From the NCBI RefSeq assembly GCF_014251715.1, contig NZ_CP059198.1, positions 381,721 through 445,720 of the forward strand: a stretch of DNA of 64,000 bases, in the 5' to 3' direction. Shown here piece by piece: positions 39,257-48,252 of this stretch (positions within the stretch are counted from its first letter, which is position 1; each line of letters starts with the position of its first letter). This DNA is from Blattabacterium cuenoti (lineage in GTDB: Bacteria; Bacteroidota; Bacteroidia; Flavobacteriales; Blattabacteriaceae). The position numbers and the translations under genes are program-made. Under the pieces are notes generated by a model, which was given only the letters and a program-made list of their open reading frames with translations, was not told where the DNA came from and did no database searches.

Positions 39257-40483
39257 ATGGAAGACTTATTAAAATGTAATTTTTGTGGTAGAAAAAAAAA
39301 TGAGATAACTTTTCTTATATCTGGAATAAATGGACATATTTGCAATTATTGTATAGAAAAAACTTATTCCATAATTCATAAAAAATTTTCAATAAAAAAT
39401 GATGAAAAAATAAATGTACCTACCATAGAAATAAAAAAACCTAAAGAAATAAAATCATTTTTAGATAAAAATGTAATAGGACAAAATGAGGCTAAAAAAA
39501 TAATTTCAGTAGCTGTATATAATCATTATAAACGGATTATTCAAGGGGATGTTTCAAAAAATAAAAATGAAAATACAGAAGAAAATGTAGAAATAGAAAA
39601 ATCAAATATATTGTTAATTGGAAATACTGGAACAGGAAAAACATTATTGGCAAAAAGTATATCAAAACTTTTAAAAGTTCCTTTTGCAATAGCTGATGCT
39701 ACCACTTTAACTGAAGCAGGATATGTAGGAGAAGACGTAGAATCTATTTTAACAAGATTATTACAATCAGTTAATTATGATATTCATTCTGCAGAAAAAG
39801 GAATTATTTTTCTAGATGAAATAGATAAAATATCTAGAAAAAATAATAATCCTTCTATTACTAGAGATGTTTCTGGAGAAGGAGTTCAACAAGCTTTACT
39901 TAAAATATTAGAAGGGTCAGTCATAAATGTACCTCCACAAGGAGGGAGAAAACATCCAGATCAAAAAATGATTCAAATAAATACTGAAAATATATTATTT
40001 ATAGCTGGAGGGACTTTTGATGGAATAGAAAAAATTATTTCTGATAGAATTGAACAAATATCTATAGGTTTTTTAACTAAAGAAAAACAAAAAGAAAAAA
40101 ATAATAATTATTTTTTAAAAAATATTATAGCTATAGATCTTAAAAATTTTGGATTAATTCCTGAACTTATAGGAAGATTTCCTGTAATAACTTATTTAAA
40201 TCCATTAAATAAAAATATGTTAAAAAAAATATTGGTAGAACCTAAAAATGCTTTAATAAAACAATATAAAAAATTATTTTATATGGATAAAATATCTATG
40301 AATATAACAGATGAAGCATTGGATATTATAGTAGATAAAACTTTTCAATTAGGAATTGGAGCTAGAGGATTGCGAACTTTTTGTGAAAAAATATTTTTAG
40401 ATTATATGTTTAATATAGAAAATATACAACCTATTTTAAATATAGATAAAAATATTGTTTTGAAAAAACTTTCTTTTTCTTAA
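39257..40483 (+). CDS. clpX: ATP-dependent Clp protease ATP-binding subunit ClpX
   Basis: An AAA+ unfoldase that feeds ClpP, 408 residues. The N-terminal zinc-binding domain has cysteines at 7, 10, 29 and 32 (CNFC...CNYC). Walker A is GNTGTGKT, Walker B IIFLDEIDKI, then ISRDVSGEGVQQALLKILEG-type sequence with ITRDVSGEGVQQALL, and sensor 2 GIGARGLR. clpP is not adjacent. It follows the SRP RNA by 52 nt and overlaps obgE tail to tail by 4 nt. Confidence 0.96.
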   Translation: MEDLLKCNFCGRKKNEITFLISGINGHICNYCIEKTYSIIHKKFSIKNDEKINVPTIEIKKPKEIKSFLDKNVIGQNEAKKIISVAVYNHYKRIIQGDVSKNKNENTEENVEIEKSNILLIGNTGTGKTLLAKSISKLLKVPFAIADATTLTEAGYVGEDVESILTRLLQSVNYDIHSAEKGIIFLDEIDKISRKNNNPSITRDVSGEGVQQALLKILEGSVINVPPQGGRKHPDQKMIQINTENILFIAGGTFDGIEKIISDRIEQISIGFLTKEKQKEKNNNYFLKNIIAIDLKNFGLIPELIGRFPVITYLNPLNKNMLKKILVEPKNALIKQYKKLFYMDKISMNITDEALDIIVDKTFQLGIGARGLRTFCEKIFLDYMFNIENIQPILNIDKNIVLKKLSFS

Positions 40484-41460
40484 TTTTTTATTAATTCCCA
40501 TAGTTTTTTTTTAAGTTCTATTAATCCTTCTTTTGTAAAAGAAGAAAAAAATATAATATCTAAATTAGAAAATATTTTTTTTATTTTATTTTTTGTTTCT
40601 GAAGAAATTAAATCTGATTTAGAAATTGCTAATAATCGTTTTTTCTTTAAAAGACTTGAATTAAATTTTTTTAGTTCATTTAGTAAAATAAAATATTCTT
40701 TTTTCTTATTTTTTGTTTCTGAAGAAATTAAAAACAATAAAATAGAATTTCGTTCTACATGCCTTAAAAAATAATATCCCAATCCTTTTCCATCAGATGC
40801 TTTTTCTATAATTCCAGGAATATCTGCTATTATAAAAGAATTAAAATCCATTTTTACCGCACCTAAATGTGGTTCTTTAGTAGTAAAAGCAAAATTTCCT
40901 ATTTTTGGTTTAGCTTTTGTTATAACAGAAAGCAAAGTAGATTTTCCTACATTAGGAACTCCTATAATACCTACATCTGCTAAAATTTTTAATTCTAAAA
41001 AAATCCAATAACCTTTTGTTTTCATTCCTGGTTGTGCATAATAAGGAGATTGATTAATTGAATTTTTAAAAAAAGAATTTCCTTTTCCCCCTTTTCCTCC
41101 TTCAAATAAAATTTTTTTTTGAAAACTTTTATTAATTTCTGTTATAATATTTTTTTTTTGATCTTTAACTATAGTTCCTATTGGAACTTCTATTAATAAA
41201 TCTTTTCCATTAGATCCAGTTATATTATTCCTTTTTCCAGAAAATCCTGATTTTGCGATCCAATGTTTATTATATCTTAAATGAAAAAAAGTATGAATAT
41301 GATAATTTCCTTGAATAACAATATTTCCTCCTTTTCCTCCTGATCCTCCATCTGGTCCTCCTTTAATTATATTTTTATCTCTATAAAAATGAATACATCC
41401 AGCTCCTCCATCTCCACTTTTACAATAAATTTTTATAAAATCAATAAAATAATTTTTCAT
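40480..41460 (-). CDS. obgE: GTPase ObgE/CgtA
   Basis: An essential GTPase in late 50S assembly, 326 residues. The glycine-rich Obg domain (about 1-158) opens FIDFIKIYCKSGDGGAGCIHF and continues with GGPDGGSGGKGGNI. The G domain has GVPNVGKSTLLSV, DIPGIIE and SKSD. The variable C-terminal domain seen in some Obg proteins is absent. It lies 8 nt after the adk stop and is probably cotranscribed with it. Confidence 0.96.
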   Translation of the reverse strand: MKNYFIDFIKIYCKSGDGGAGCIHFYRDKNIIKGGPDGGSGGKGGNIVIQGNYHIHTFFHLRYNKHWIAKSGFSGKRNNITGSNGKDLLIEVPIGTIVKDQKKNIITEINKSFQKKILFEGGKGGKGNSFFKNSINQSPYYAQPGMKTKGYWIFLELKILADVGIIGVPNVGKSTLLSVITKAKPKIGNFAFTTKEPHLGAVKMDFNSFIIADIPGIIEKASDGKGLGYYFLRHVERNSILLFLISSETKNKKKEYFILLNELKKFNSSLLKKKRLLAISKSDLISSETKNKIKKIFSNLDIIFFSSFTKEGLIELKKKLWELIKN

Positions 41461-41468
41461 AGTTTTTA

Positions 41469-42044
41469 TTATAAATTCATTATTTTTTTTTCTATAAAAA
41501 AAGAAATTTTTTTTATGGGGAAAGAAGCATTTAATTTTATAATATTTTTTCCATATTTATCATTATTCCAAATAAAAGCCGTTTCTTTATTATATTCTTC
41601 AATTCTTTTATTAACTGTAATAATATCCGTATCATCATTACGATGACTTATTTTTCCTCTTTTTAATAATCTATTTATTATTAATTTTTCTTGAATAAAA
41701 AAATGAAAAATAATATTTATATTTCCTAAATAAAATTTTTTTAATATTTCTTTTAAAGATAAAATTTGATTTTTAGTTCTAGGATATCCATCATAAATAA
41801 TTCCTTTAGCATGAAAATGTTTTTGAACTTCTATATTCAACATTTTTGTGGTTATAAAATCAGGAACTAATATTCCTTTATTTATATAACAACTAGCAAG
41901 TTTTCCTAACTTCGTTTTTTTTTTAATATTATCTCTAAATATCATACCAGTAGATAAGTGTATAAAATCAAATTTTTTTGCTATTATTTGAGCTTGAGTT
42001 CCTTTTCCACATCCTGGAGGACCAAACAATATAATGTGTATCAT
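41469..42044 (-). CDS. adk: Adenylate kinase
   Basis: Interconverts ATP, ADP and AMP, 191 residues. The P-loop GPPGCGKGTQ is at residues 8-17, followed by HLSTGMIFRD and YDGYPRTKNQ. The LID segment is short (RGKISHRNDD), as in the small-variant kinases, without zinc cysteines. The usual second arginine region is seen as KRIEEYNKET. It lies upstream of obgE and downstream of the lpdA terminator. Confidence 0.95.
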   Translation of the reverse strand: MIHIILFGPPGCGKGTQAQIIAKKFDFIHLSTGMIFRDNIKKKTKLGKLASCYINKGILVPDFITTKMLNIEVQKHFHAKGIIYDGYPRTKNQILSLKEILKKFYLGNINIIFHFFIQEKLIINRLLKRGKISHRNDDTDIITVNKRIEEYNKETAFIWNNDKYGKNIIKLNASFPIKKISFFIEKKIMNL

Positions 42045-42074
42045 AAAAAAAATTTTTATTATAAATCTTTATGT

Positions 42075-42113
42075 AAAAAAAAATACACTATAAAGTAAGG
42101 TTATGGTATAGTG
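42075..42113 (-). terminator. Rho-independent terminator of lpdA
   Basis: On the minus strand the arms CACTATA and TATAGTG (plus 42107-42113 and 42086-42092) can pair around a 14-nt loop. They are followed, after two bases, by nine T (plus-strand A9 at 42075-42083). It lies 20 nt beyond the lpdA stop and before adk, so lpdA and adk are probably separate transcripts. The stem is only 7 bp and AT-rich. Confidence 0.55.
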
Positions 42114-42137
42114 CAATTATTATATGCAATTATTATA
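42112..42137. repeat. Two perfect tandem copies of a 13-nt unit at the lpdA 3' end
   Basis: TGCAATTATTATA occurs at 42112-42124 and again at 42125-42137. The inner copy covers the lpdA stop codon and part of the previous codon, so the outer copy duplicates the gene end. It looks like a recent slippage duplication. Confidence 0.85.
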
Positions 42138-43524
42138 AATGAATAGCTTTTCCATAAGCATGAGCTATGGCTTCTAAAATAGATTCACTTAATGAAGGAT
42201 GAGGATGTATACTTCCTAAAATTTCATAACTAGTTGCTTCTAATTTTCTAGCAACTACTACTTCAGAAATCAAATCCGTAACGTTATTTCCAATCATATG
42301 ACAACCTAACCATTCATCATATTTTGCATCAAAAATTACTTTAACAAAACCATTAGTATTTTCATCAGAAATCGCTCTTCCAAGAGCACTAAATGGAAAT
42401 TTACCTACTTTTATTTGAAATCCTTTTTTTTTAGCCTCTTTTTCAGTATAACCTACTGAAGCTATTTCAGGAAACGAATAAACACATTTTGGAACATTAT
42501 TGTAATCTATATTATGACAATTCAACCCTTTTATATTTTCAATGCAATTTATTGCTTCATGTGAAGCAACATGAGCTAAAGAAGGAGTTGAAATTACATC
42601 TCCAATAGCATAATATCCATCTATATTTGTCCTATAATTCTCATCTACAACTATAAATCCTTTTTCAATCTGAACGCCTATTTCTTTTAATCCAATTAAT
42701 TGAATATTAGGAATAATTCCTATAGCATATAATACGATATCTGTTTCTAAAATAATATTACCTATAGAAGTTTTAACATCCATAGTAATAATACCATTAT
42801 TATGATTTATTTTTTTTATAGAAGAAGATGTATAACTTTTTATTCCCATTTTTTCAAAAGAATATTTCAAGTAATCAGATATTTCATCATCTCCATTTGG
42901 AAAAAGTTTTGGACAAATTTCTATAATAGTAACTTTTGTCCCCATAGAATGATAAAAATAAGCAAACTCTAATCCAATAGAACCAGAACCTATAATAATT
43001 ATTCTTTTTGGTAATGAAGATAAAGAAAGTGCTTCTCTATATGTTATGATTTTTTCTCCATTATATTGAAACTTTTTTTCTATTTTAGGAATAGCTCCAG
43101 TAGCAATAATAATATGTGTAGCCGAATACTCGCCTATATTTTTTTCATTTTTTAAAACATCAATTTTTTTTTGTTTTTTTAATTCAGCAGTTCCATGAAT
43201 AACATGAATTCCATTTTTTTTCATTAAAAATGAAATTCCTTTTTTTATTTTATCTACTACATTTCTACTTTTAGAAATAATTTTAGGATAATCTATTTTA
43301 ATTTGATGATTATTTATTCCAAATAAATCTCCATTTTTTTTGATAGATTCTAATATTTTTGCATTTTTTAAAAGAGATTTGGTAGGAATACAGCCCCAAT
43401 TTAAACAAATTCCTCCAAGAGATTCTTTTTCTATTATAGCTGTTTTCATTCCTAATTGTGCAGCACGTATAGATGCTACATAACCACTAGGGCCGCTTCC
43501 CAAAACAATAATATCAAAATGCAT
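42133..43524 (-). CDS. lpdA: Dihydrolipoyl dehydrogenase (E3)
   Basis: Reoxidises dihydrolipoamide with NAD+ in 2-oxoacid dehydrogenase complexes and the glycine cleavage system (gcvT lies at the right edge). It has 463 residues. The FAD motif GSGPSGY is at 9-15, the redox disulfide in GGICLNWGCIPTKS, the NAD motif IIGSGSIGLEFA, and the C-terminal active-site HPHPSLSE. It is divergent from tal and has its own terminator. Confidence 0.96.
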   Translation of the reverse strand: MHFDIIVLGSGPSGYVASIRAAQLGMKTAIIEKESLGGICLNWGCIPTKSLLKNAKILESIKKNGDLFGINNHQIKIDYPKIISKSRNVVDKIKKGISFLMKKNGIHVIHGTAELKKQKKIDVLKNEKNIGEYSATHIIIATGAIPKIEKKFQYNGEKIITYREALSLSSLPKRIIIIGSGSIGLEFAYFYHSMGTKVTIIEICPKLFPNGDDEISDYLKYSFEKMGIKSYTSSSIKKINHNNGIITMDVKTSIGNIILETDIVLYAIGIIPNIQLIGLKEIGVQIEKGFIVVDENYRTNIDGYYAIGDVISTPSLAHVASHEAINCIENIKGLNCHNIDYNNVPKCVYSFPEIASVGYTEKEAKKKGFQIKVGKFPFSALGRAISDENTNGFVKVIFDAKYDEWLGCHMIGNNVTDLISEVVVARKLEATSYEILGSIHPHPSLSESILEAIAHAYGKAIHL

Positions 43525-43633
43525 AATAATTTAAATCTTATAAAATGTTAAATTTACAGATTTTATAGAAAAAAAAACACAATTCGTAATTATAATAAAA
43601 ATATTATAAATTTGCACTAAATATAGGATGTAT

Positions 43634-44293
43634 ATGAAATTTTTTATAGATACAGCTAATTTAGAAGAAATTAATAAAGCTAGATTGTTAGGAATATTAG
43701 ATGGAGTAACAACAAATCCATCTTTAATTGCAAGGGAATCTATTTTTAATCAAAAAGAAATTGATAATCATTATATATCCATATGTAATCTTTTAAAAAA
43801 TGAAGAAGATGTAAGCGCAGAAGTTATTAGTAATAATTATACAGAAATGATTAGAGAAGGGGAAAAACTTTCCCTTTTACATCCAAAAATTGTAGTAAAA
43901 ATACCTATGACAGAAAATGGAATTAAAGCTATAAAGTATTTTTACAAAAAAAAAATTAAAACTAATTGCACTCTTGTTTTTACTCCCGGACAAGCTATTT
44001 TAGCGGCAAAAGTAGGAGCTTATTATGTTTCTCCATTTATAGGAAGAATAGATGATATATCTTATAATGGATTAAATATTATAAAAGAAATAAAAAATAT
44101 ATATGATAATTATCATTTTAAAACAAAAATATTAGCTGCTTCTATACGTAATCCTTTACATATAATAGAATGTTCAAAAATTGGTATTTTTGCTATAACT
44201 TCTCCTATAAATGTTATAAAAACTTTATTATATCATCCGTTAACAAATATAGGATTAGATAAATTTATAAAAGATTACAATAAGAAATTTTAA
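43634..44293 (+). CDS. tal: Transaldolase, small FSA/TalC type
   Basis: A class I aldolase of the pentose phosphate pathway. I start at the ATG at 43634 (MKFFIDTANLEEI, 219 residues). An ATG two codons earlier is also possible. VTTNPSLIARE, VSAEVIS, VVKIPMTENGIKAI with the Schiff-base lysine, NCTLVFTPGQAILAAKVGAYYVSPFIGRIDD (core FTPGQA..AA..GA..VSPF.GR.DD) are typical. The 3' end overlaps rpoZ tail to tail by 29 nt. Confidence 0.94.
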   Translation: MKFFIDTANLEEINKARLLGILDGVTTNPSLIARESIFNQKEIDNHYISICNLLKNEEDVSAEVISNNYTEMIREGEKLSLLHPKIVVKIPMTENGIKAIKYFYKKKIKTNCTLVFTPGQAILAAKVGAYYVSPFIGRIDDISYNGLNIIKEIKNIYDNYHFKTKILAASIRNPLHIIECSKIGIFAITSPINVIKTLLYHPLTNIGLDKFIKDYNKKF

Positions 44294-44594
44294 TTTTTTT
44301 TTCTAATAAATATTGTATAGAAATAGATGTAGCTTTTGGAAGTTTTTCATAAAATTTTGATAACTCTATTTGTTCCTTATTTTCAAAAATTTCTTCTAAA
44401 TTATTTTTATGCATAAAATTAAATTCCTCCAATTTATTGTCTAAATCTTCCTTAATTTTATCGTTAATTTTTTTACTTATAATCTCTAATATGCATATAG
44501 TTTCATATATATTTTTTTTTAAAATTTTTTCTAATTTTACACGATCTATCGTTTCCGTATTTATAGAAGCATTAATACCACTAATAAAATTCAT
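44265..44594 (-). CDS. rpoZ: RNA polymerase omega subunit, Bacteroidetes type
   Basis: A 109-residue protein of the RpoZ/Rpb6 family. The stretch NNLEEIFENKEQIELSKFYEKLPKAT is close to what I recall of flavobacterial omega (NLEEIFENREQIE..R.YEKLPK). The N-terminal half has the ICILEIISKKINDKI helix. Its ATG overlaps the bamD stop by 4 nt, and the bamD-rpoZ pair is a known Bacteroidetes arrangement. Standard proteobacterial omega searches may miss it. Confidence 0.85.
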   Translation of the reverse strand: MNFISGINASINTETIDRVKLEKILKKNIYETICILEIISKKINDKIKEDLDNKLEEFNFMHKNNLEEIFENKEQIELSKFYEKLPKATSISIQYLLEKKIKISYCNLL

Positions 44595-45115
44595 ATATTT
44601 TTTAATTTTTTATATAAAAATTTTAATTTTTTTGCATTAGATAAATGAGAAAAATATTTCATATATTCTTCATAAGACCTAAAAAAATCCTTTTTTTTAG
44701 ATAATTTATATTGAGATAAACAAATTTTATATAAAATTTGTTCCTTAAAAAAACCATCTGGAAAATTTTTTATAAGATTTTTAAAATAAATTAAAGAAAC
44801 CTGATATCTCCCCATTAAAAAATAAGAATCCGCTATATTATAATTTTTATCTTCTATTTTTTTTAATAAATCGTTCAGCAATCTATAAGCTTCTTTAACA
44901 TTACAACTATTTGGATATTCTCGAATAAATTGATTAATTTTGTTAATAGCAACACAAGTTTTTGTTTTATCTAAATCAAAATTTATAGAAGAATAATAAT
45001 AATTTTTCCCACTTTTAAATAAATCTTCTTCATTTTTATTTATATCAGAAAAAATTAAACAACCATTAAAAATAGTTATAATTATTATTAACAATAAAAT
45101 AATTCTAAAATTCAC
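44591..45115 (-). CDS. bamD: Outer-membrane assembly lipoprotein BamD, shortened
   Basis: A lipoprotein of the BAM complex that assembles beta-barrel proteins. A signal peptide (residues 1-18) ends in the lipobox FNGC. The rest aligns by eye with the C-terminal half of flavobacterial BamD: the INQFIREYPNS repeat, a KNYNIADSYFLMGRYQVSLIYF repeat and a final helical pair. At 174 residues against about 260-270, the first two tetratricopeptide repeats appear deleted between lipobox and core. It lies between ftnA and rpoZ. Confidence 0.82.
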   Translation of the reverse strand: MNFRIILLLIIIITIFNGCLIFSDINKNEEDLFKSGKNYYYSSINFDLDKTKTCVAINKINQFIREYPNSCNVKEAYRLLNDLLKKIEDKNYNIADSYFLMGRYQVSLIYFKNLIKNFPDGFFKEQILYKICLSQYKLSKKKDFFRSYEEYMKYFSHLSNAKKLKFLYKKLKNI

Positions 45116-45612
45116 TATTTTTTTATATGAATATTTTTAATATCTCTGTCCAATAAATACAAACCTCCTCTATCTTCTCCTATTAACTCCATTTTGTCTA
45201 AAACCATTCTAATTAAAGCTTCCTCTTCTATTTGTTCTTCTACATACCATTGTAAAAAATTATATGTAAAAAAATCTTTTTCTTTTAAAGATAATTCTAC
45301 TAAAAGGTTTATTTTATTGGATATTTTTTTTTCATGTTCAAATAATTTTTTAAATAATTCTTTTAAAGATCCATATGTAATTTTTTTAATGCAAACATTA
45401 TCTATAACTACGTTTCCTCCTCTTTTATTAATATATCTTATTAATTTTAACATATGCATTCTTTCTTCATGAGAATGATCATATAAAAATTCACATATTC
45501 CTTCAAAACCTTTTTTTTCTACCCAAGATGCCATAGACAAATATAATTGAGAAGACTCATATTCTCTATTTAATTGTTTTATTAAACCTATTTGTATTTT
45601 ATCACTAAACAT
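45115..45612 (-). CDS. ftnA: Ferritin
   Basis: An iron-storage four-helix-bundle protein of 165 residues. NREYESSQLYLSMASWVEKKGFEGICEFLYDHSHEERMHMLKLI carries the ferroxidase ligands (E in REYESS, E and H in HSHEERMHM), and EEQIEEEALI the later glutamates. There is no heme-binding methionine pattern, so ferritin is preferred to bacterioferritin. It shares one base with bamD and lies 1 nt from dapA. Confidence 0.94.
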   Translation of the reverse strand: MFSDKIQIGLIKQLNREYESSQLYLSMASWVEKKGFEGICEFLYDHSHEERMHMLKLIRYINKRGGNVVIDNVCIKKITYGSLKELFKKLFEHEKKISNKINLLVELSLKEKDFFTYNFLQWYVEEQIEEEALIRMVLDKMELIGEDRGGLYLLDRDIKNIHIKK

Positions 45613-45613
45613 G

Positions 45614-46507
45614 TCAATTTATGCTATGATTTCTTATTTTTTTCAATAAATGTAGCATTTTCTTTTTTAAAGCAGGTGTTCCTATTAATAAAGGTAATCT
45701 AACATAGCTATTACATATTCCTATTATACTTAAAAAAGTTTTTATCCCTGTAGGATTTCCTTCCTCATAAATAAGATCTATCATTTTAATTATTTTATAA
45801 AAAATAGAAAAAGCTTCTTCCACTTTATTATTTTTTGCGAAGGATACCATTTTAGAAATAGAAGAAGGGAACCCTTGAGCAATTACGGAAATAACGCCTT
45901 CTCCTCCTCCTAATAAAACAGGTAAAGTTATAAAATCATCTCCTGATATAACACTAAAATTTTTTGGTTTTTTTTCAATAATTTTATAAGATTGTAAAAT
46001 ATTTCCAGAGGCTTCTTTTATTCCTATTATTTTTTTTTTATTAGCTAATCGCAAAACAGTTTCAGGAAGAATGTTAGATCCTGTTCTTTTGGGAACATTA
46101 TAAATAATAATATTTATTTCTGTATAATTAATTATAGATACAAAATGCTGATAAATACCTTCTTGAGATGGTCTATTATAATAAGGAGAAACGGATAAAA
46201 TAGCATAAAAATCGGATGAATTTTTAATTTTATTTATTTCTTTAATAACATTTTTTGTATTGTTTCCTCCTATTCCTAATATTAAAGGAAGTTTTTTATA
46301 ATTTGCGCTTTGAATACATTGAATAACATCTTGTTTTTCTTCTTTTTTCAAAGTTGCTGTTTCAGCTGTTGTTCCTAATGCAACTAAATAATCTACTTCA
46401 TTGTCCTCCACGTATTTTACAAGTTTTTCAATACCATTGAAATCTATTTTTCCATCCTTTTTAAAAGGAGTAACTAACGCTACACCTGTTCCATATAATT
46501 TTTTCAT
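45614..46507 (-). CDS. dapA: 4-hydroxy-tetrahydrodipicolinate synthase
   Basis: The first committed enzyme of lysine and diaminopimelate synthesis, 297 residues. GTGVALVTPFKKDGKID opens the barrel. LGTTAETATL, VSPYYNRPSQEGIYQHF, IIYNVPKRTGSNI and the lysine in IIGIKEASGN (Schiff base) are all present. It heads the dapA-ftnA-bamD-rpoZ block. A 12-nt unit repeated twice sits 12 nt upstream of its start. Confidence 0.95.
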   Translation of the reverse strand: MKKLYGTGVALVTPFKKDGKIDFNGIEKLVKYVEDNEVDYLVALGTTAETATLKKEEKQDVIQCIQSANYKKLPLILGIGGNNTKNVIKEINKIKNSSDFYAILSVSPYYNRPSQEGIYQHFVSIINYTEINIIIYNVPKRTGSNILPETVLRLANKKKIIGIKEASGNILQSYKIIEKKPKNFSVISGDDFITLPVLLGGGEGVISVIAQGFPSSISKMVSFAKNNKVEEAFSIFYKIIKMIDLIYEEGNPTGIKTFLSIIGICNSYVRLPLLIGTPALKKKMLHLLKKIRNHSIN

Positions 46508-46518
46508 AAATTACTACA

Positions 46519-46542
46519 TTATGTGATAAATTATGTGATAAA
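46519..46542. repeat. Two perfect tandem copies of a 12-nt unit upstream of dapA
   Basis: TTATGTGATAAA occurs at 46519-46530 and 46531-46542, 12 nt upstream of the dapA ATG. It could be a slippage duplication or a doubled regulator site. The rest of the 46543-46623 gap shows nothing recognisable. Confidence 0.8.
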
Positions 46543-46623
46543 TATTTATTTGAAATATCATTAATTATTATTTTAAAAAACAGATGTAAGCGTGCATAAA
46601 AAATTAAAATAATAAAATGAATA

Positions 46624-46893
46624 TCAATATCTTTTTGTTCTTGGCCTAGCTGCAGAAACAATAATATTTCTTCCCATAAATTCCGTTCCATTTAATTTTT
46701 CTATAGCTTGTTTAGCATTTTCTTCATTAGACATTTCTATAAAACCGAAACCTTTACTTCTTTTATTTGAGGTAGACTCATCAAAAATTATTTTAACATG
46801 AGTTACTTCGCCTATAGATTCAAAATATTTCTTTAATTCTTGTTCTGTCATATCATAAGATAAATTACCTACGTATAATTTCGTATTGTCCAT
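46624..46893 (-). CDS. RNA-binding protein with a single RRM domain
   Basis: A small single-domain RNA-binding protein of 89 residues from the ATG at 46893 (MDNTKLYVGNLSYD). An upstream alternative start would add nine residues. RNP2 is LYVGNL at residues 5-10, RNP1 is KGFGFIEM. The C-terminus is AARPRTKRY. Such proteins are common in Bacteroidetes and cyanobacteria and may act as RNA chaperones; the targets here are unknown. It is divergent from pncB. Confidence 0.9.
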   Translation of the reverse strand: MDNTKLYVGNLSYDMTEQELKKYFESIGEVTHVKIIFDESTSNKRSKGFGFIEMSNEENAKQAIEKLNGTEFMGRNIIVSAARPRTKRY

Positions 46894-47048
46894 ATTAAAA
46901 ATAAATTGTTTTAAAAGCAAATTTAGATAAATATTTTTTCTAAAAAAGAAAAATGTATTACTTAAACTTATTAAAATTAAACGGGGTTATTGATATTTTT
47001 TATCTTAAATAGATAAATTTTTTTCATGAATTATAAAGAACAATTTTA

Positions 47049-48239
47049 ATGAAAAATTCTTTTATTGTATCATCATTATTGGATAATGATTTTTATAAAT
47101 TTACCATGCAAAATGCTGTGATAAAATTATTTCCATTAGTAAAAGCTAAGTATAAATTTATCAATAGAGGTCAACATTCTTTTCCAAAAAATTTCGATAA
47201 AATTTTAAAAGAAAATTTGAATAAAATGGCTTATTTAAAGCTTTCAAATGAAGAAAGAACTTACTTAGAAAAGTTTTGTCCTTATTTAGATTCTTCCTAT
47301 TTAGATTTTTTAGATAAATATCAATATAATCCAAAAGAAGTAAATATATCTCAAAAAGGAAAAAATATACAAATGAATATTGAGGGGGCATGGAGTAGCA
47401 CCATATTATGGGAAGTCCCTTTAATGGCTATCATTTCTGAATTATATTACAAATTAACAGGAGCTATTCCTATATCAAATAAAAAAATTATAATTTTAAC
47501 TAAAAAAAAAATAAAAAAATATAAAAAATTAAATGTAAAAATTGGAGAATATGGGACAAGAAGAAGATTTTCTTATCAAGTACATAAATTAATATTAAAA
47601 ATATTAATAGAAGAAGGATATCCTATTTTTATTGGAAGTAGTAATGTACATTTTTCTCATATTTACTCCATAAAACCAATAGGGACTTTAGGTCATGAAT
47701 GGATCATGTTTCATGCAGCAAAATATGGATTTAATATAGCAGATCGGATAGCAATGGAAAATTGGATAAAAATTTATAAAAAAAATTTAGGAATTGCTTT
47801 ATCTGATACATATACATCTCCAATTTTTTTCCAAAATTTTAATAAAAAACTAGCTAATACTTTTAAAGGAGTTCGACATGATAGTGGAGACCCCATTTCT
47901 TTTATAAAAGAAACCATTAAACATTATAAAAAATTTAAAATAAATCCTATTAAAAAAAAAATTATATTTTCTGATAATTTAAATCCATGTAAAGTTGCTA
48001 ATATTTCTTCTTTTTGCAAAAAAAAAATTAATCCTTATTTTGGAATAGGAACTCATTTTACTAATGATGTAGGCCTTTCTCCCATGAATATGGTAATAAA
48101 AATGGATAAGACACTTCCAGTTATAGAAAAAAAAAATAAAAATAATTGGATTTCAGTAGTGAAACTTTCTAATGTTGAAGAAAAATCAACTGGAAAAAAA
48201 AATATGATTTTTTTAGCAAAAAAAAATCTTCATTTATAA
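47049..48239 (+). CDS. pncB: Nicotinate phosphoribosyltransferase
   Basis: Makes nicotinate mononucleotide from nicotinate and PRPP in NAD salvage, 396 residues. LLDNDFYKFTMQNAV opens the protein as usual. EYGTRRRFSYQVHKLI, GTLGHEWIMFH with the phosphorylated histidine region, GVRHDSGDPISFI and IFSDNLNP are conserved. It stands alone on the plus strand, so the organism can probably use host nicotinate. Confidence 0.95.
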   Translation: MKNSFIVSSLLDNDFYKFTMQNAVIKLFPLVKAKYKFINRGQHSFPKNFDKILKENLNKMAYLKLSNEERTYLEKFCPYLDSSYLDFLDKYQYNPKEVNISQKGKNIQMNIEGAWSSTILWEVPLMAIISELYYKLTGAIPISNKKIIILTKKKIKKYKKLNVKIGEYGTRRRFSYQVHKLILKILIEEGYPIFIGSSNVHFSHIYSIKPIGTLGHEWIMFHAAKYGFNIADRIAMENWIKIYKKNLGIALSDTYTSPIFFQNFNKKLANTFKGVRHDSGDPISFIKETIKHYKKFKINPIKKKIIFSDNLNPCKVANISSFCKKKINPYFGIGTHFTNDVGLSPMNMVIKMDKTLPVIEKKNKNNWISVVKLSNVEEKSTGKKNMIFLAKKNLHL

Positions 48240-48252
48240 CAAACATTTTTAT

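Noticed and set aside
39115..39345. 76-residue minus-strand frame between pyrG and clpX
   Set aside because: It is antisense to the SRP RNA and the first codons of clpX. The RNA signature explains the conserved sequence.
40480..40483. Convergent clpX/obgE overlap as a sign of frameshift in either gene
   Set aside because: Both proteins have normal lengths and complete C-terminal motifs, so the overlap reflects compaction.
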